Assembly (NCBI RefSeq): GCF_905475395.1
Contig: NC_058341.1
Location: forward strand, 35,169,501-35,233,500
Direction: 5' to 3'
Source: Chrysoperla carnea
Taxonomy: Eukaryota > Arthropoda > Insecta > Neuroptera > Chrysopidae
DNA: 64,000 bases
Shown piece by piece: positions 45,441-57,078 of the stretch. The notes beneath the pieces were generated by a model. That model searched no databases and was not told where the DNA came from. It saw only the letters and a list, made by a program, of their open reading frames with translations. How positions within the stretch are numbered: the stretch's first letter is position 1; every line of letters begins with the position of its first letter. The position numbers and the translations under genes were made by a program.

Positions 45441-48219
45441 TCTCGGACTATATTTTTTTTGTATAATAGCACGTACATATTATTTTTTAGATGTTTTTAA
45501 TGACTTAAAAATACATACCTAATTAACATTATTTAATTATGTATGCACTTTCTTTATGTTAATTATTTTTATTAAAGTTCATTTCTTCTATTCATAAGAA
45601 TAAATCATCGTTTTATGAGCATTATTTATTTGATTTTATATTTCCGGTGTTTATTTTTTGTTTGTTTTGTTCTTTTATCTATTAAATTGCGGAGAGAAAA
45701 ATATATAAGTGGTATAGCATTAAAGTGTACTAAAACATGAATTTATTTTTATTTTTGTCTAATTAAGAAGAATTTTAAACTTTTTAAAATGAAATTCTAT
45801 TCACAATTATTTTTATTATTACGATTATGCGAAATATTATTTTTAAATTGTATATAATTAGACTAAGAAGCTGGTACGATTCTTATGAGCCATGATTTTC
45901 TGTCAAACTTTCGGTATCAATACCTTCTTTTTATCTTTGGGGGGGGGGGGTGGTTAACTAGACTAAATTTGAAAAAATTTAGTACGTTTTGAGAGCACAC
46001 AATTTAATTTATCTGGTCTGATCTTCTAATTTAGCTTTAAATTAACTTATATTTAGCAAAATTATAAATTAGAATCAATTACATTGTACAAGGCTTGAAA
46101 ACTCACTATAAGCCCAGGTTGGCCTCGTTAAGTTGATTTTAACTTAGTTAAAATGGGAAATAAAACTCGACTTCGGTAGCATATAACTGAACCGAGAAGC
46201 AACTGAGATATCTATTATATACAAAAACAATTCGCAGCGCAGGAGCTGGGTTAGCCGCTGAGCTAATATTTCTATTAAAATCGAATATTGCATTTTTAGC
46301 TTTTTAAGAATTTTTATTTCAAAACCCTAAGTGCCTAGAGAAAAAATCGTAGGAGTCTTTTGCTTAAAACTGATTAAAAAAGCAATAATAGTTCTTTTTT
46401 GAAAAAGTTCAAAATATTTTACTTTTCGCAAACCCTAAAAAAAAAATTGATCCATTAATTAATTCGAAGGAATTTTTGCTCTACAAGACATTTTTTAAAC
46501 TATCTAATCTTTTTTTATTACCGTGTCATAGATAAAAGGACGATAAACAAATTTTCAGGTAAATTTTTCAAAAAAAAAAGCTATACAATTAAAGAATAAA
46601 AAATAAATTGTTATTTTTTATTTTGGAAAACAATGAAACAATAACAGGATTGCAATTGTTTGTCCCTAAAAGTGCAAGTGAATATTGAATGCTGACTTTT
46701 TTCTTAAAATTAATCGAAGTCTATTAAAAACTCGATTTCTTGGAAGTAGGCACTCAAAACTGGATACATTTTATAGGTTTGTAGTTAAATTTCAAGGAAA
46801 TTCTAAAATTATTAATTCATGTAGCGTATGCCAACTTATTGACTTATTGATGGTTGATTAATAAAAAAAAAACAACATTTGATATCGCCAACACGTAAAA
46901 GATTTCCAACCTAATGAATTTGACTCCAAGCTTTCAATTATAGGGTGGACAAACGAATCCAATAAGCATTTTATGAAATTCACATTTGGTTGTGCTACTT
47001 TAACAGAGCTGGATAAAAGCCTCTTTTAAAATAAAAGTTTTCTCATACTCTTTGTATTTGTAAAATCGCTTATGGAAGCTGTAACGACATGGCAAATTGC
47101 GTTCCTATTGAATGCATGTTCATTCGATAGAAGCTACTTTTTCTTGTAGGCAAATATTACTTAAGCAACGTCTGTGGTTTTTACTCTTTTATTGCGGAAT
47201 AAATTATCAGAAATAGATCTTTGGTTTTTATTTCGTGGTTTAGCTTGCAGTATTTTCAGATATGAGAACAATCTCTTACAAAGCTTTAAAAGGAAAACAT
47301 TACGGAGTTTAAATTAGGAAATAGTGGGATATTTTTCAGAACTAAAAATTTTGTGATAATAAGTGATTTTTTTATAGGCTATGGGGTTTACAATCTGTTT
47401 ACCGTAGCCCAACAAAAATTTACAATTTCTTACATTGGATATATTTTTTGGTTCATTACTATACATAATAAATGAATAAAAAAAATTAATTTTTACATAC
47501 ATATTTTGTTCATAAACACGTATGAATAGTTAGCAGCGGTAAGTATGTCTGATAAATAATTATAAATATCAATAATAAAAAGATGATCATATTATATTTT
47601 CAAGGACAAACATGCTTTTATATTTAAAAATTATTATTGAATTGGTTTGTTTTATAATCATTTAAATTTGTTTAAAAAAAAATTTTAACAACTATTGACA
47701 TATGCATTTAATGTAAATAAAATGAAAATTACATGCTGTCAAATAATAATAATGTTTACTTCTTGATGAAATTGAATATTTTGCAATGAAATAATTTTTT
47801 GGCACTTTTAAAATTTTGTAATATGTAGGTACGGGTACGTTTAATATTCGTGATGAATATTAGATGTTTATACTTAGCAGATTGATTTTTTAGTGCGGAA
47901 TTGTTATATTTCTGACGATAACAGACTAAATTATTTTACTTTTTATTGATTTATTTAATGAAGCGTGAAAAATTTAGTCTTTCAAATTACTCATGAAGAT
48001 TTGCTCATTCTTCAAAAAATCTCCAAAACACCATCGAATATCTCGAAACAATATTATTGCCGAGATTTTTGTATTAGAGACAGTAATTCCATTAAGTGTT
48101 ATGGATAAGTATGCTGGAGACACTTTTGGCAAGTCCAAAACTTATCAAATATTCATAAATAAACAAAAAAATAATTTTTAATTAGGATATTTATAACATA
48201 AAAATTGCATTGTACTACT
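45441..48219. other. AT-rich intergenic stretch
   Basis: A 12-base G run lies at 45939-45950. A block at 46941-46975 matches the TTTGTCCAC repeat at 9515 in reverse. The frames at 47314-47502 (-) and 47993-48181 (+) are open but unconvincing. Confidence 0.45.
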
Positions 48220-48420
48220 TATTTTAAATTATCTCTGTTATCTTTAACTTCTGATAACTTCCACAACTCAATTTTTTTAAAATGATTAAACAGAAAATTT
48301 TGACAAAAAATACATATGCAAGTTTAAAAGATTTTTGCATTTTCTCAAAATTCATGGCAAGTTGAATCGATTGATAAAGTTTTAGTTTCCTAGGTAACCT
48401 AGATGTCAGTTTTTCGTGTC
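48220..48420 (-). repeat. Dispersed repeat family C, copy 3
   Basis: On the minus strand it reads ACCTAGGAAACTAAAACTTT, GATTCAACTTGCCATGAATT, TTGAGAAAATGCAAAAATC, GTCAAAATTTTCTGTTTAAT and ends GTTATCAGAAGTTAAAGATA, matching the copies at 28985 and 34970. Confidence 0.55.
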
Positions 48421-49689
48421 TGTTACAGTTTTGTTTTACCTCTCAACCAGCAAACAAATACCGTACGATAAGGGGCATATTTCCATCAACTTAATTTAGT
48501 GGGCACCTTTAATATCGTCATTCATGGTGCAAATAGTTTTTATTCTAATTTTCACCTGTATTACCTATTCATTGTTTACGGATGCTTATTCAGCGTGTAT
48601 TATATTATAAAATTAATATAGCCTTCAATAAAGTCTTGTTTTCAGAATGGTATGTGAAGTGTAACGAAGAATTTTCTTAATGTTTTTCCAACGGATACTA
48701 AGTATATTTACGTACATATATTTTAATATAATGCTTTTTCTAAGAAAAAATTGGAATGGAAATAATATCAGTTACAATATTAGGTGCACGCGATGTTATA
48801 GAACAAATTTTTCGAATTAAAACAAGCCAATTGGAATTCTATTTATCTATAAAATCCTCCATGAAAATTAGCTTGCCATAGTCTTATTGGTCTTAACGAA
48901 GTATTACAAAAAAAAAAGTGAATTTCATACCATACTCTGAATACTTAATAATGACTGTTTGAATATTGAACAGGGAAAACTAGATTGTGGAAAAGCTTGA
49001 CTATAATGTTTACATAATAGCATGTTCTCGATTGCATTTCAAATAAATTCTGAACAATAAACTATATCATAATACGATAGGATACGATTATTTTTTTCCT
49101 GTCAAACAGAATTAATAATTTTACAAATGAGTTTTTGTCAATAAGTAAAAACTGCCGATGAATTAAACTTTCTTTGTGCGTTTTCATGTTGCTGGAAAAC
49201 TTTTGTATAGTTTTAACCCCGGGAACGTCCACAAAGAGAATTATAAATATTTAGTTTTGTATTTTTACATTTTCTGTTATTGTGAGACTTTCGTTTTTTA
49301 TTTGTTTTTACATAATAATTTAATTTTTTATTCAATAAGTACTTTAATTTATTTATAAATAAAAATTACCAATAATTATTACATGTATTATTTTATTATT
49401 ATTAGTGTATACTTGCATTTTATGATAAATAAAGTATAAAGAAAATTGGATCGTCTGAAGCGTGATTTGAAAGTTAAATAGATAAAACACGAAATATACT
49501 TAGGTACAGGTAAATAATATGTAAACAATACGCGGAGCTTCTAATAGTTACCTCATAGTATTTATGAACCTATTCATGAATAAATAATAACTCTAAGTAA
49601 TTGTTTTTATACGTTTTAGATGAAAACAAAATCATTTTATACATAAAGCAATTCATGGTAATAAGCTGAGCTGTTTCATATTTTTCATT
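48421..49689. other. AT-rich intergenic stretch
   Basis: Nothing recognised; the frame 49176-49358 is low-complexity Phe/Tyr/Leu-rich. Confidence 0.45.
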
Positions 49690-50150
49690 CAAACTAGTTT
49701 CTTCACAATAATCCAAAGACAGATGTTACCAATTTGCGAAGTGGCCTCAACACTTTTTAGAGAAGCTGCAAGAACTTTTTTTTTTTTTTTTTTTGGATCT
49801 GAACTTTGTATGCGTAATCTCATTAACCCAACTAAACATTTCCTAGACGGAATTTTAACATAATGCAGCAAAAATTTTCCCAGGTGAGTACAATAATGCG
49901 AAGGGGGGTGTACCAAACACTTAATTTAATGACAAAAGCTTAACACCTCATATGCCTATAGTTCTCACTTATTTCAAGAATAAGGAAATACGTTCACTCA
50001 AATTGATGAACACATTTTTATCCAAATTAACGAAGAGTGAGTTAATCCTACTAAACGATCTTAATAGAAAGCTCCAAATACATAACAACTTCTTACTGAT
50101 AACACCCTGATTTTGTGCCGGAGAGTTCAAATAAAGTAATTTGGTGAACA
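49690..50150 (+). pseudogene. Disrupted coding relic with homopolymer insertion (unidentified)
   Basis: Segments read in turn: IIQRQMLPICEVASTLFREA followed by ARTF, broken by a run of about 20 T (49777-49794); then GSELCMRNLINPTKHFLDGI; then KGGVPNT, a TAA, FNDKSLTPHMPIVLTYFKNK, a Leu/Lys-rich helix-like part (LKLMNTFLSKLTKSELILLN), DLNRKLQIHNNFLLITP, a TGA, and FCAGEFK before a TAA. The residue mix is strongly protein-like for this AT-rich region. A minus-strand frame at 49689-49916 and another at 49969-50175 are shadows. No family recognised. The T run may be an insertion or an assembly or replication slip. Confidence 0.4.
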
Positions 50151-50520
50151 AATCAATCCTGTTTACAATAAACATGAGTTAAAAAAATTTATAAGGTAAG
50201 CACAGACATGGAGGAATATCCAATTTCATTATAATAAGTATTTTTAAAGTAAATTTTATAAGCATCTTGAAATATAAATTTTCCTGTACTTCATTCAGTA
50301 GAGGAAAATACTTCAATTTTCTTTTATTTTGTGTTAGCCTTCCTCACGTAACCCTACCTTTGTGAAAGCTACAGCTACGTTCGTGGTATTTAAAATAGTA
50401 TGGTATTGTGAATATAAAATTAAACAAGAAAAAATTTATTTGAAAATCGATATAAAAAACAGATATAATATCGATTAACTTAAACATTGGGAAAAAAATT
50501 CAATTAAATAGCTCATTTAA

Positions 50521-50828
50521 GGTAGTACTATCGGTAATAGACTTTGCATTCAGAATTGAATGAAACTTGGCATAGTTATCCATTATTATATCATAATTAA
50601 CCAGTTAAATTTTTAGGGGCCTTCAGAGAACTGAAAATCTGAACGTCCAGTTTTGTGAAATAAAATAATATCTGTAATTTCCCATAAGGATCAATGTTAA
50701 AATATCTTTAAAATATTTTTTTCCACTTCTCTGAAGGCACCTAAAAATTTAACTGGTTAATTATGATAATGGACAACTATGCCAATTTTCAAATGCTGAA
50801 TGAAAATACTATTACCAATAGTACTACC
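50521..50828. mobile_element. Foldback MITE with about 110-bp terminal inverted repeats and TTAA target
   Basis: The 308-bp unit begins GGTAGTACTATCGGTAATAG and ends CCAATAGTACTACC. Its arms (about 50521-50633 and 50727-50828) pair almost along their full length, including AACCAGTTAAATTTTTAGG with CCTAAAAATTTAACTGGTT. TTAA lies on both sides (50517-50520 and 50829-50832). TTAA duplication fits piggyBac-like or Kolobok-like transposition; the superfamily is inference. No coding capacity. Confidence 0.8.
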
Positions 50829-51439
50829 TTAAGTTATATTTTAGAAAAGAGAAAAAAAGAAATAATGTCAATTGAAGATAATTTTTTCTACAAATAAAGA
50901 CAAAAAAAAGTGTATAAATAGAAAATTATTTTAACATAAATACATAATTAATCAATATTTGTAAAGCTCTTTATTAGTAGAATATATTTATTTAAATTTA
51001 ATAAAATAAATAGATTCTTCACTTATATTTTTTGCTTCTTGTATTGTCAATTAATTCATCAGTCTTTGAAATTATTGAGATATTCATTCTTGTTGTGTTT
51101 ATTGATTTATGCAATTTCTATAAATGTATATTCATTTCCAATAATTTTTAAATAATAGGTATATACAAACACATATAAATATTACTTTCTATAAACCGCA
51201 TTTACTTATTCGATTTAATATCAATAGATATAGATACACATCTTTACAAAATTATCCAGATTTAGCGCCATAAAATTATTAAACTTAACCAAATGACACT
51301 ATGAGAGATACTCAGGAGGCAATACTAAATGAAGTCTAGTTTTTTAGCATCCAAAAATTGACCAAACTTAATTAATTAGGCCTAAGTTATTATACTATAA
51401 ACAGTGTTATATTACCTAATGCATCTATTCATGCAAAAA
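50829..51439. other. AT-rich intergenic stretch
   Basis: Nothing recognised. Confidence 0.45.
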
Positions 51440-51655
51440 CTAAAGTCGTCTGAAACCACGAAATAAATTTTTTTGCCAAACAAACCCTCGCTTCAGCGAG
51501 AATTGAAATCCAACCTCAAAACGATCTTCAGAAATTTATACAAGACTGGGTCAGTCTTGTTTTCCATGCTTGGCCCAATACAATATTCGTCCAATTTTAA
51601 ATTGCTTGCAAATGAAGGTTTTTATTTTCTACGCTTACATCGTCGTCATTTTTAG
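51440..51655 (+). pseudogene. Coding-like relic, weakly BIR-like (uncertain)
   Basis: One frame reads NHEINFFAKQTLASARIEIQ, then PQNDLQKFIQDW and VFHAWPNTIFVQF up to TAA near 51600. The adjacent frame continues LLANEGFYFLRLHRRHF to a TAG at 51653. The order 'F..WP......LA..GFY' recalls the first half of a baculoviral IAP repeat (BIR) domain, but the zinc ligands of BIR would lie beyond the stop and are not seen. It is a relic at best; the family call is a guess from the spacing of WP and GFY. Confidence 0.25.
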
Positions 51656-52489
51656 GTGGGTAAATTATTTTATACTTCACGTCATTCTGCAATAGTCATC
51701 ACGACAAGGTGTTAGACGTTTGGGCAAAATTGCCAGTATACAAATAAAATGTCTAAGTTATATAATGCAAATCCTTTTGGTCAAAAAAAAAAAAAAAAAA
51801 ACTAATCGCTTTTCGATCATTGTTTAAAGCCAAACAAAAGTGATAATATGATATATTTTATCCATTATCCTAATTTACCCTTAGCTTCCAATAGTTTCAA
51901 GACTACTCTGTCGTTAAGATATTGGTCCCATAATTTTGTTAGGCAGTATATAAATCGAAGTGTTTAAATAAATAAAATACACAGATATAGTTAATTAAAA
52001 ATCAAACACAATTATGTAATATAATTATTGTTTTTTTATTAAGAAGAATAGATTGTAATCAATTGATGGGGATACATACATACATACATATTAAATTTTA
52101 TTTGCAATTGGTATTTAAAAATTATAGTTATTATATCTATTATTTATTGCATATTCATTAAAAAAATGTATATGATTGATTTAATTATGGTATAGAAAAT
52201 TAGAAAATGTGAATATTTTAAATGTTTTAATTAAATTAAAAATAGTTAACCTCTAGACCATCAAAGATTCAAAGGTTATTTTTAGTTGTACATTATAATA
52301 TTCCCCAGTATCAAGTGAAAATTAACTAATGTATCTACCACAATTAGAGAGTTATATCCCGTTTGTACGAAGCATTTAGATTATATTTTTTCATTCCACG
52401 CATTTTCGTATTTTCGACACGACCGTCCCAAAAGAAAACATAAGTGTGTTTTGTATCTCATATACTTTTTCATTTACATTTCCAATTTT

Positions 52490-52880
52490 TATACCATGCA
52501 TATATGTAATATACAAGGTATACTAAGTTTAGTCCCTAGTTTGTAACGCTAAAAAATATTGATGCTACGAACAAAATGTTGGTATTGCTGTTCATAAAAT
52601 CACCTAATTAGTCCATTTTCACTTGTCTGTGAGGTCGAGTTCGTAAATGAGCAACATAGATCAATTGGGTCTTCGGTCCGTAGGACTCATCTTGTAAACC
52701 GTTAGAGATAGAACAAAAGTTTAAATCTAAGAAATATATACTTGAGTATTAAAAAAATACTCAACTTTTGTTTGAAACTTTTTTTCGTAAACATCACTGT
52801 ATAGTATGTAATATGGAAATTACAGTTATGTATGTGTGACATGTATGTATGTGTTGTTTTAACTTGTTTATTGTAGATTT
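52490..52880 (+). repeat. Dispersed repeat family B, longer copy
   Basis: Contains ATACCATGCATATATG, GTATACTAAGTTTAGTCCC, ATTGATGCTACGAACAAAAT, GAGGTCGAGTTCGTAAATGA, GGGTCTTCGGTCCGTAGGAC, TTGTAAACCGTTAGAGATAG, AACTTTTGTTTGAAAC and TCGTAAACATCACTGT, ending TTTTAACTTGTTTATT. It is more complete than the copy at 5040. Non-coding. Confidence 0.65.
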
Positions 52881-53226
52881 GCGACCCTTAATATAAAGTT
52901 GACGTCTAATTAAATAGCATAAAAATATAATTTCTACTAATGGACTTACGAACTAGAGTTGCGAGTGATATAAAAAAGATTATATGTTCTATGGTTTTTT
53001 GTTTATACCATGGATAGTTTTCTTGAAGTTGCGAAGAAGACATCCTTTAGCATGCTCTAGGCGAAATTCGAATAATTGGAAAAACCAAATATACAGATCG
53101 GTAGAAAATTTATTTGTACCTATAAAAGGTGTAGTTTTTAAATGAAAATAAATATGCAAAAAGGTGTAGTAAACTAGTTTTCCAAAATTACCGTTTTTTC
53201 TGCTAATATGATAATTTTTATATTAC

Positions 53227-53366
53227 ATGAAAAAAGATAATACTTGGCATACGTGGAATTGCTGCTTATTTACCCCAGAAAATCAACATATTTTACCAAA
53301 TTTCGATGGTGAATTGTTGGCAGGTTCTTTTACAAAAAAAGAAAAAAACATTAATGTATTTTATAA
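53227..53366 (+). CDS. Exon-like open segment (unidentified)
   Basis: The frame reads DNTWHTWNCCLFTPENQHIL, then PNFDGELLAGSFTKKEKN and reaches AAAG|GTAATA, a usable splice donor at about 53366. Trp, His, Cys and Pro content is unusual for the surrounding DNA. There is no convincing acceptor upstream and no partner exon found. I recognise no domain; chance or a decayed exon is possible. Confidence 0.2.
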
Positions 53367-53783
53367 AGGTAATATTTTATTTAAAAATAAGATTTCATCT
53401 AACACTTAATGTTTTTTAAAGATTATTAAAAAGTTGTTTGTCACATTCATTTAAACATTAATTTAATAATTTTTTATGATAATTTCATTTTTATATTTAT
53501 AAACTTCAAAGATATTGTAATAGTATAAACTTACTCAATTCATTATACATATTTATTGTTTTTTAAATATATTTAGTTTTTTATTTTAAGATTTTATTTT
53601 TAATACAGAGTATATTTATTTGGTAACAATGATATTACACATAAAATTTTGTTTATTCGTAGAGGTATTATTTTTATACGAAACCCGTTGAAAAAATAAT
53701 AGTGCTTCATGTTTTATTGGTTTAATTTCTGCACTTCCATTGTGAGAAAAAATATTGTTTGATTTTTATATTCTGAAATACTG

Positions 53784-53998
53784 CTTTTTAACCCCAGTTT
53801 TGTGTGTGTCTGTATGTCTGTGGCATCGTAGCGTTTAAACGGATGAACCGATTTTAATTTTTTTGTTTTCACTTGAAAGGTAATTTAACGGAGATTGTTA
53901 TTAGCTTTGTTTCATGTGCGAGCTTCAAGTTTTATATCCGAAAAAACAAAAAAATTGGCGATTATCTTCAAAATCGATTCAGTTTGGAAAAGGCATGA
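53784..53998 (+). repeat. Dispersed repeat family A, copy
   Basis: TTTTTAACCCCAGTTTTGTG, GTGTGTCTGTATGTCTG, TGGCATCGTAGCGTTTAAAC, GGATGAACCGATTTTAATTT, TTGAAAGGTAATTTAACGGA, AAAAAATTGGCGATTATCTT and GATTCAGTTTGGAAAAGGCA: one of the best-preserved copies in the window. Confidence 0.7.
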
Positions 53999-55212
53999 CA
54001 TATAATTTTAACATATAAATAATTATTATGGAAATAAATGGTCAAATAAACATGGCTCCATTTATTTCGAAAAGTGAAATGGTAAAATAGTTAGGTCATT
54101 CAAAACAATAATTCTAATAATTCTAAGGTATACGCCGTAGTCAATCTATTATAGTTTTGTTAGTCATTTTAATACGGTGAAAAGAACATCGCACATATTG
54201 GGCAAACAAAATTTTATTTTATAAAACGATTGTCATTTTAATAATGTGAAAAGAATTTTAATAGTTTAATTATTATGAAACTGTAGAAGTATCAAATAAT
54301 TTATTTGAATCTATACTTAAAGTAAGTTATTAAGATACATGAATTAAGACCCATTCGCCGCATTATTAGATCGAAAAAGGAGAGAAAATATGAAGTATAA
54401 TGGTGTATACGCGACATTCATGGTTTTAGTTGAATGTTAAGTTTAAAAAAAATAAAACGCTTTCATACTTTAGTTCGTACTCTTTCCAAATATGTTTGAC
54501 TCTGAGTTTATGATTCATGTCCACACCCGATTCGATAATAATAATTTTTAAGAAAAACACCAGTGAAAAATATATTTAACATAGTTCGGGGCTTAAAAGG
54601 ATATTCCTACGATAAAAATAAGAAATCACAGAATGGAATATTATCTAAACAAAAATGATTTAAAAAACTTTTATCAATTTGCTCAATTTTAAAATAAAAT
54701 GTTAAGCTGATATTTAGAATTATCTACTTGCCATTTAAGAATAATATACAGATTAAGTGCCCAGTTTACATAAACCCAAAATGCAATATTTGGTAATTAT
54801 AATTATAATACATAATGAATTTATTGAGGATTATGATAAGAAAAGGTTAATTTAGAAAGTCATTATATGATATATTTTATTTTTATACAATAATATAATA
54901 ATTTTAATAAATTTCTTCTTCTTTAAAAAAAAGAACATTTTATTTTAATAAATTAATTTCTATTTTTTATGAGATTATAGTTTTCTTTTATTGTATTTTT
55001 TTATAATTGCAATAATTCTTCTTTATATTTTTGTTATATTCAAATGTCAAAAGGTCATGTCTTCATCTGAATCTTTCTCTTAAGATGCTCTCAGTGTGTG
55101 AGTAAAAAAACGTTGTAAAAAGTGAAAGAATACATCATATACATACACTTTAATGCAATGTTACAGTTTGGCTGGTCCACATCAACACAAAATTCTTAAT
55201 TATAGGGAATTG
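53999..55212. other. AT-rich intergenic stretch
   Basis: Nothing recognised; the open frame 55153-55341 overlaps the tRNA-like sequence on the other strand and is not called. Confidence 0.45.
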
Positions 55213-55222
55213 AAAAAAATAC

Positions 55223-55293
55223 ACTCGAACCAAGACTCGAACCCGTACTTCTTGGTTTCTTGTCAAGCGCCCTACCAATTAAGCTATTCGAGT
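55223..55293 (-). tRNA. tRNA-like sequence or tRNA pseudogene, 71 nt
   Basis: On the minus strand a cloverleaf can be drawn: acceptor stem ACTCGAA with TTCGAGT (7 of 7 pairs), D arm with A box TAGCTTAATTGG, anticodon arm CTTGACAAGAAACCAAG with one mismatch, and T arm with B box GGTTCGAGTC. A T7 run starts 3 bases after the 3' end (55213-55219), as for a Pol III terminator. The anticodon loop (CAAGAAA) lacks the invariant U33 and the T stem has a mismatch and G-T pairs, so it is probably a pseudogene or the head of a tRNA-derived SINE rather than a working tRNA. Confidence 0.5.
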
Positions 55294-55716
55294 TCTAGAC
55301 ACAGAATGGAATTTTTCAACTCATTGAATTTTTATTTTTAATTTGTTTATTCACTTATTTATTACTATTACTTTTTGTTATTGTTTACTTTAATCATGTA
55401 TTCGATATTTATTTACATCATTACTAGACAAGATATTTGTCAGTTTAGTTTACACTGTATGTATCATATTAAAAACATCAATTAATCGAGAGACCATGAT
55501 GTAAATAAATATCGTATATATGACAACGAAACAATAACAAAAAGTAACAAAATTCCTATTTCAAAGCTAAACATTTGAGAATAATATTCTAAAAAATTTT
55601 GAATTAGAGCTATGTAACGTCAAAAAAAATAAGCAAGAAAAATAAATGCAGTCGACTTTAATCAGTGCAATTTATTTTGTTAAGTCGAACCAAAAAATAA
55701 AAAAATAAACTATGCG
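55294..55716. other. AT-rich intergenic stretch
   Basis: A short inverted similarity (TATTTACATCATTACTAGAC near 55410 and ATGATGTAAATAAATATCG near 55497) lies here; otherwise nothing recognised. Confidence 0.4.
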
Positions 55717-55880
55717 ATTTTTTATAAATTGGAAAATTGAAAGGCGAATTACTACTTGAGATAAGCGGAGTGGCTTAAAGATATCGCAGCTTAAAAGAAT
55801 CCAAGAAACGGGCATACATGACTGCCTTGATCAAGTTGGGACAGCCTAATTTAATCAGCCAAAAATAATATAGCAATGTT
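55717..55880 (+). pseudogene. Coding-like relic with TAA stops (unidentified)
   Basis: One frame reads IGKLKGELLLEISGVA, TAA, RYRSLKESKKRAYMTALIKL, GQPNLISQK, TAA, YSNVKHMMV and then becomes low-complexity. The Lys/Arg-rich, evenly composed part is protein-like. No family recognised. Confidence 0.25.
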
Positions 55881-56984
55881 AAACATATGATGGTCATTTT
55901 TGAAATTTTCCAATTTTTTTTGTTTTTGTTAATAAAACTGATGAATATAGCAACTAACAGAATTACAGAACTAAATATTTCAGTGCTTCGTTTGTTTTGC
56001 TTTATTTTCCAAGAAGGAACCTCGCAAGCCCGTCCAAAAATTAGTTATTGTAATTTTTCTAGGAACTGAGAGAATCCACACAAACAATTCTCACTAAGGA
56101 GATAAATTCATACTTTTAAAAAATCCCATAGGAGAGTACCTTAAACGGCGGACGGGTTTCTTCTGGTCCTGAACTATATAGTAATTTTTGGTATGGAAAA
56201 TGGCCCAAATATAATCCCTGCATGCACCTTTTAAAGAAAAAAAATTTTTTTACCATTAGTATGAATCCGACTTTACAAAACAAAGACAGACAGAAAAATT
56301 GTAACTATTTACTGCATTCATACATTTGATTATCACTAATTATAGATTTAATTCAATAAAAACGGAAATATGCATTAATATGAATATTGATATCCTTTTT
56401 CCAATAATGAATTCAATACTAGCACGAAAAAAATATCAATTAACTGTATATATTTAGTTAAAAATTATTGATATTGATATCTTTAATGGTTTTTTTTTTA
56501 TTGATTTTATAGGTGAAATTTTTATTGAATATTTCATGCCCTCAATTTTTCTTGTGGAAGTGTTTCCTTAGAAATTTTAATTTTAACAAAAAATCTTACA
56601 ATAATAACTACATATATAGGATTTATTTTCTAATTAAAAGATAAATAATAAAATTAATACCATTTTATTTAATATTTGAAATTGGTTTTACATAAAAATT
56701 TAGGTCATAAGTGTTTAAACTTTTATACATTAACTCATAATTATTTTAAAATTTTATTGTCTTCTGTCCGTGAAAATGTGATCGATATTTTTTGTTTTCA
56801 AAATAATCTTGAATTGTAGTCCATTCTTTATTCCATTCTACCATAGTCCACTGTGAATGGAATTTTCGAAGTATTTTCTGGAATTTTTTTGTTGCTTTTC
56901 TATTTTTTTTTTTGTTGCTTTACAAAACCACTAGTTGAAGTAAACCTGAAAAAAAATCCATGCACTTTTTTATTGTCTGGAGAA
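55881..56984. other. AT-rich intergenic stretch
   Basis: Nothing recognised; the frames at 55887-56069 and 56853-57035 are Phe/Leu-rich and not called. Confidence 0.45.
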
Positions 56985-57078
56985 AATGGACAGCAAAGTT
57001 TTTTCCTAAGTTGCGCCCTCACGGGCAAACAGTAATGTTTACGAAAGAATACTTCAAATAAAAGTTGTTACTTTTTAT
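56985..57078 (-). repeat. Dispersed repeat family B, 3' fragment in reverse
   Basis: The plus strand shows GTTGCGCCCTCACGGGCAAA, CAGTAATGTTTACGAAAGAA and AATAAAAGTTGTTACTTTTT. Reversed, it aligns with the ACTTTTGTTTGAAAC and TCGTAAACATCACTGT part of the copy at 52490. Confidence 0.45.
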
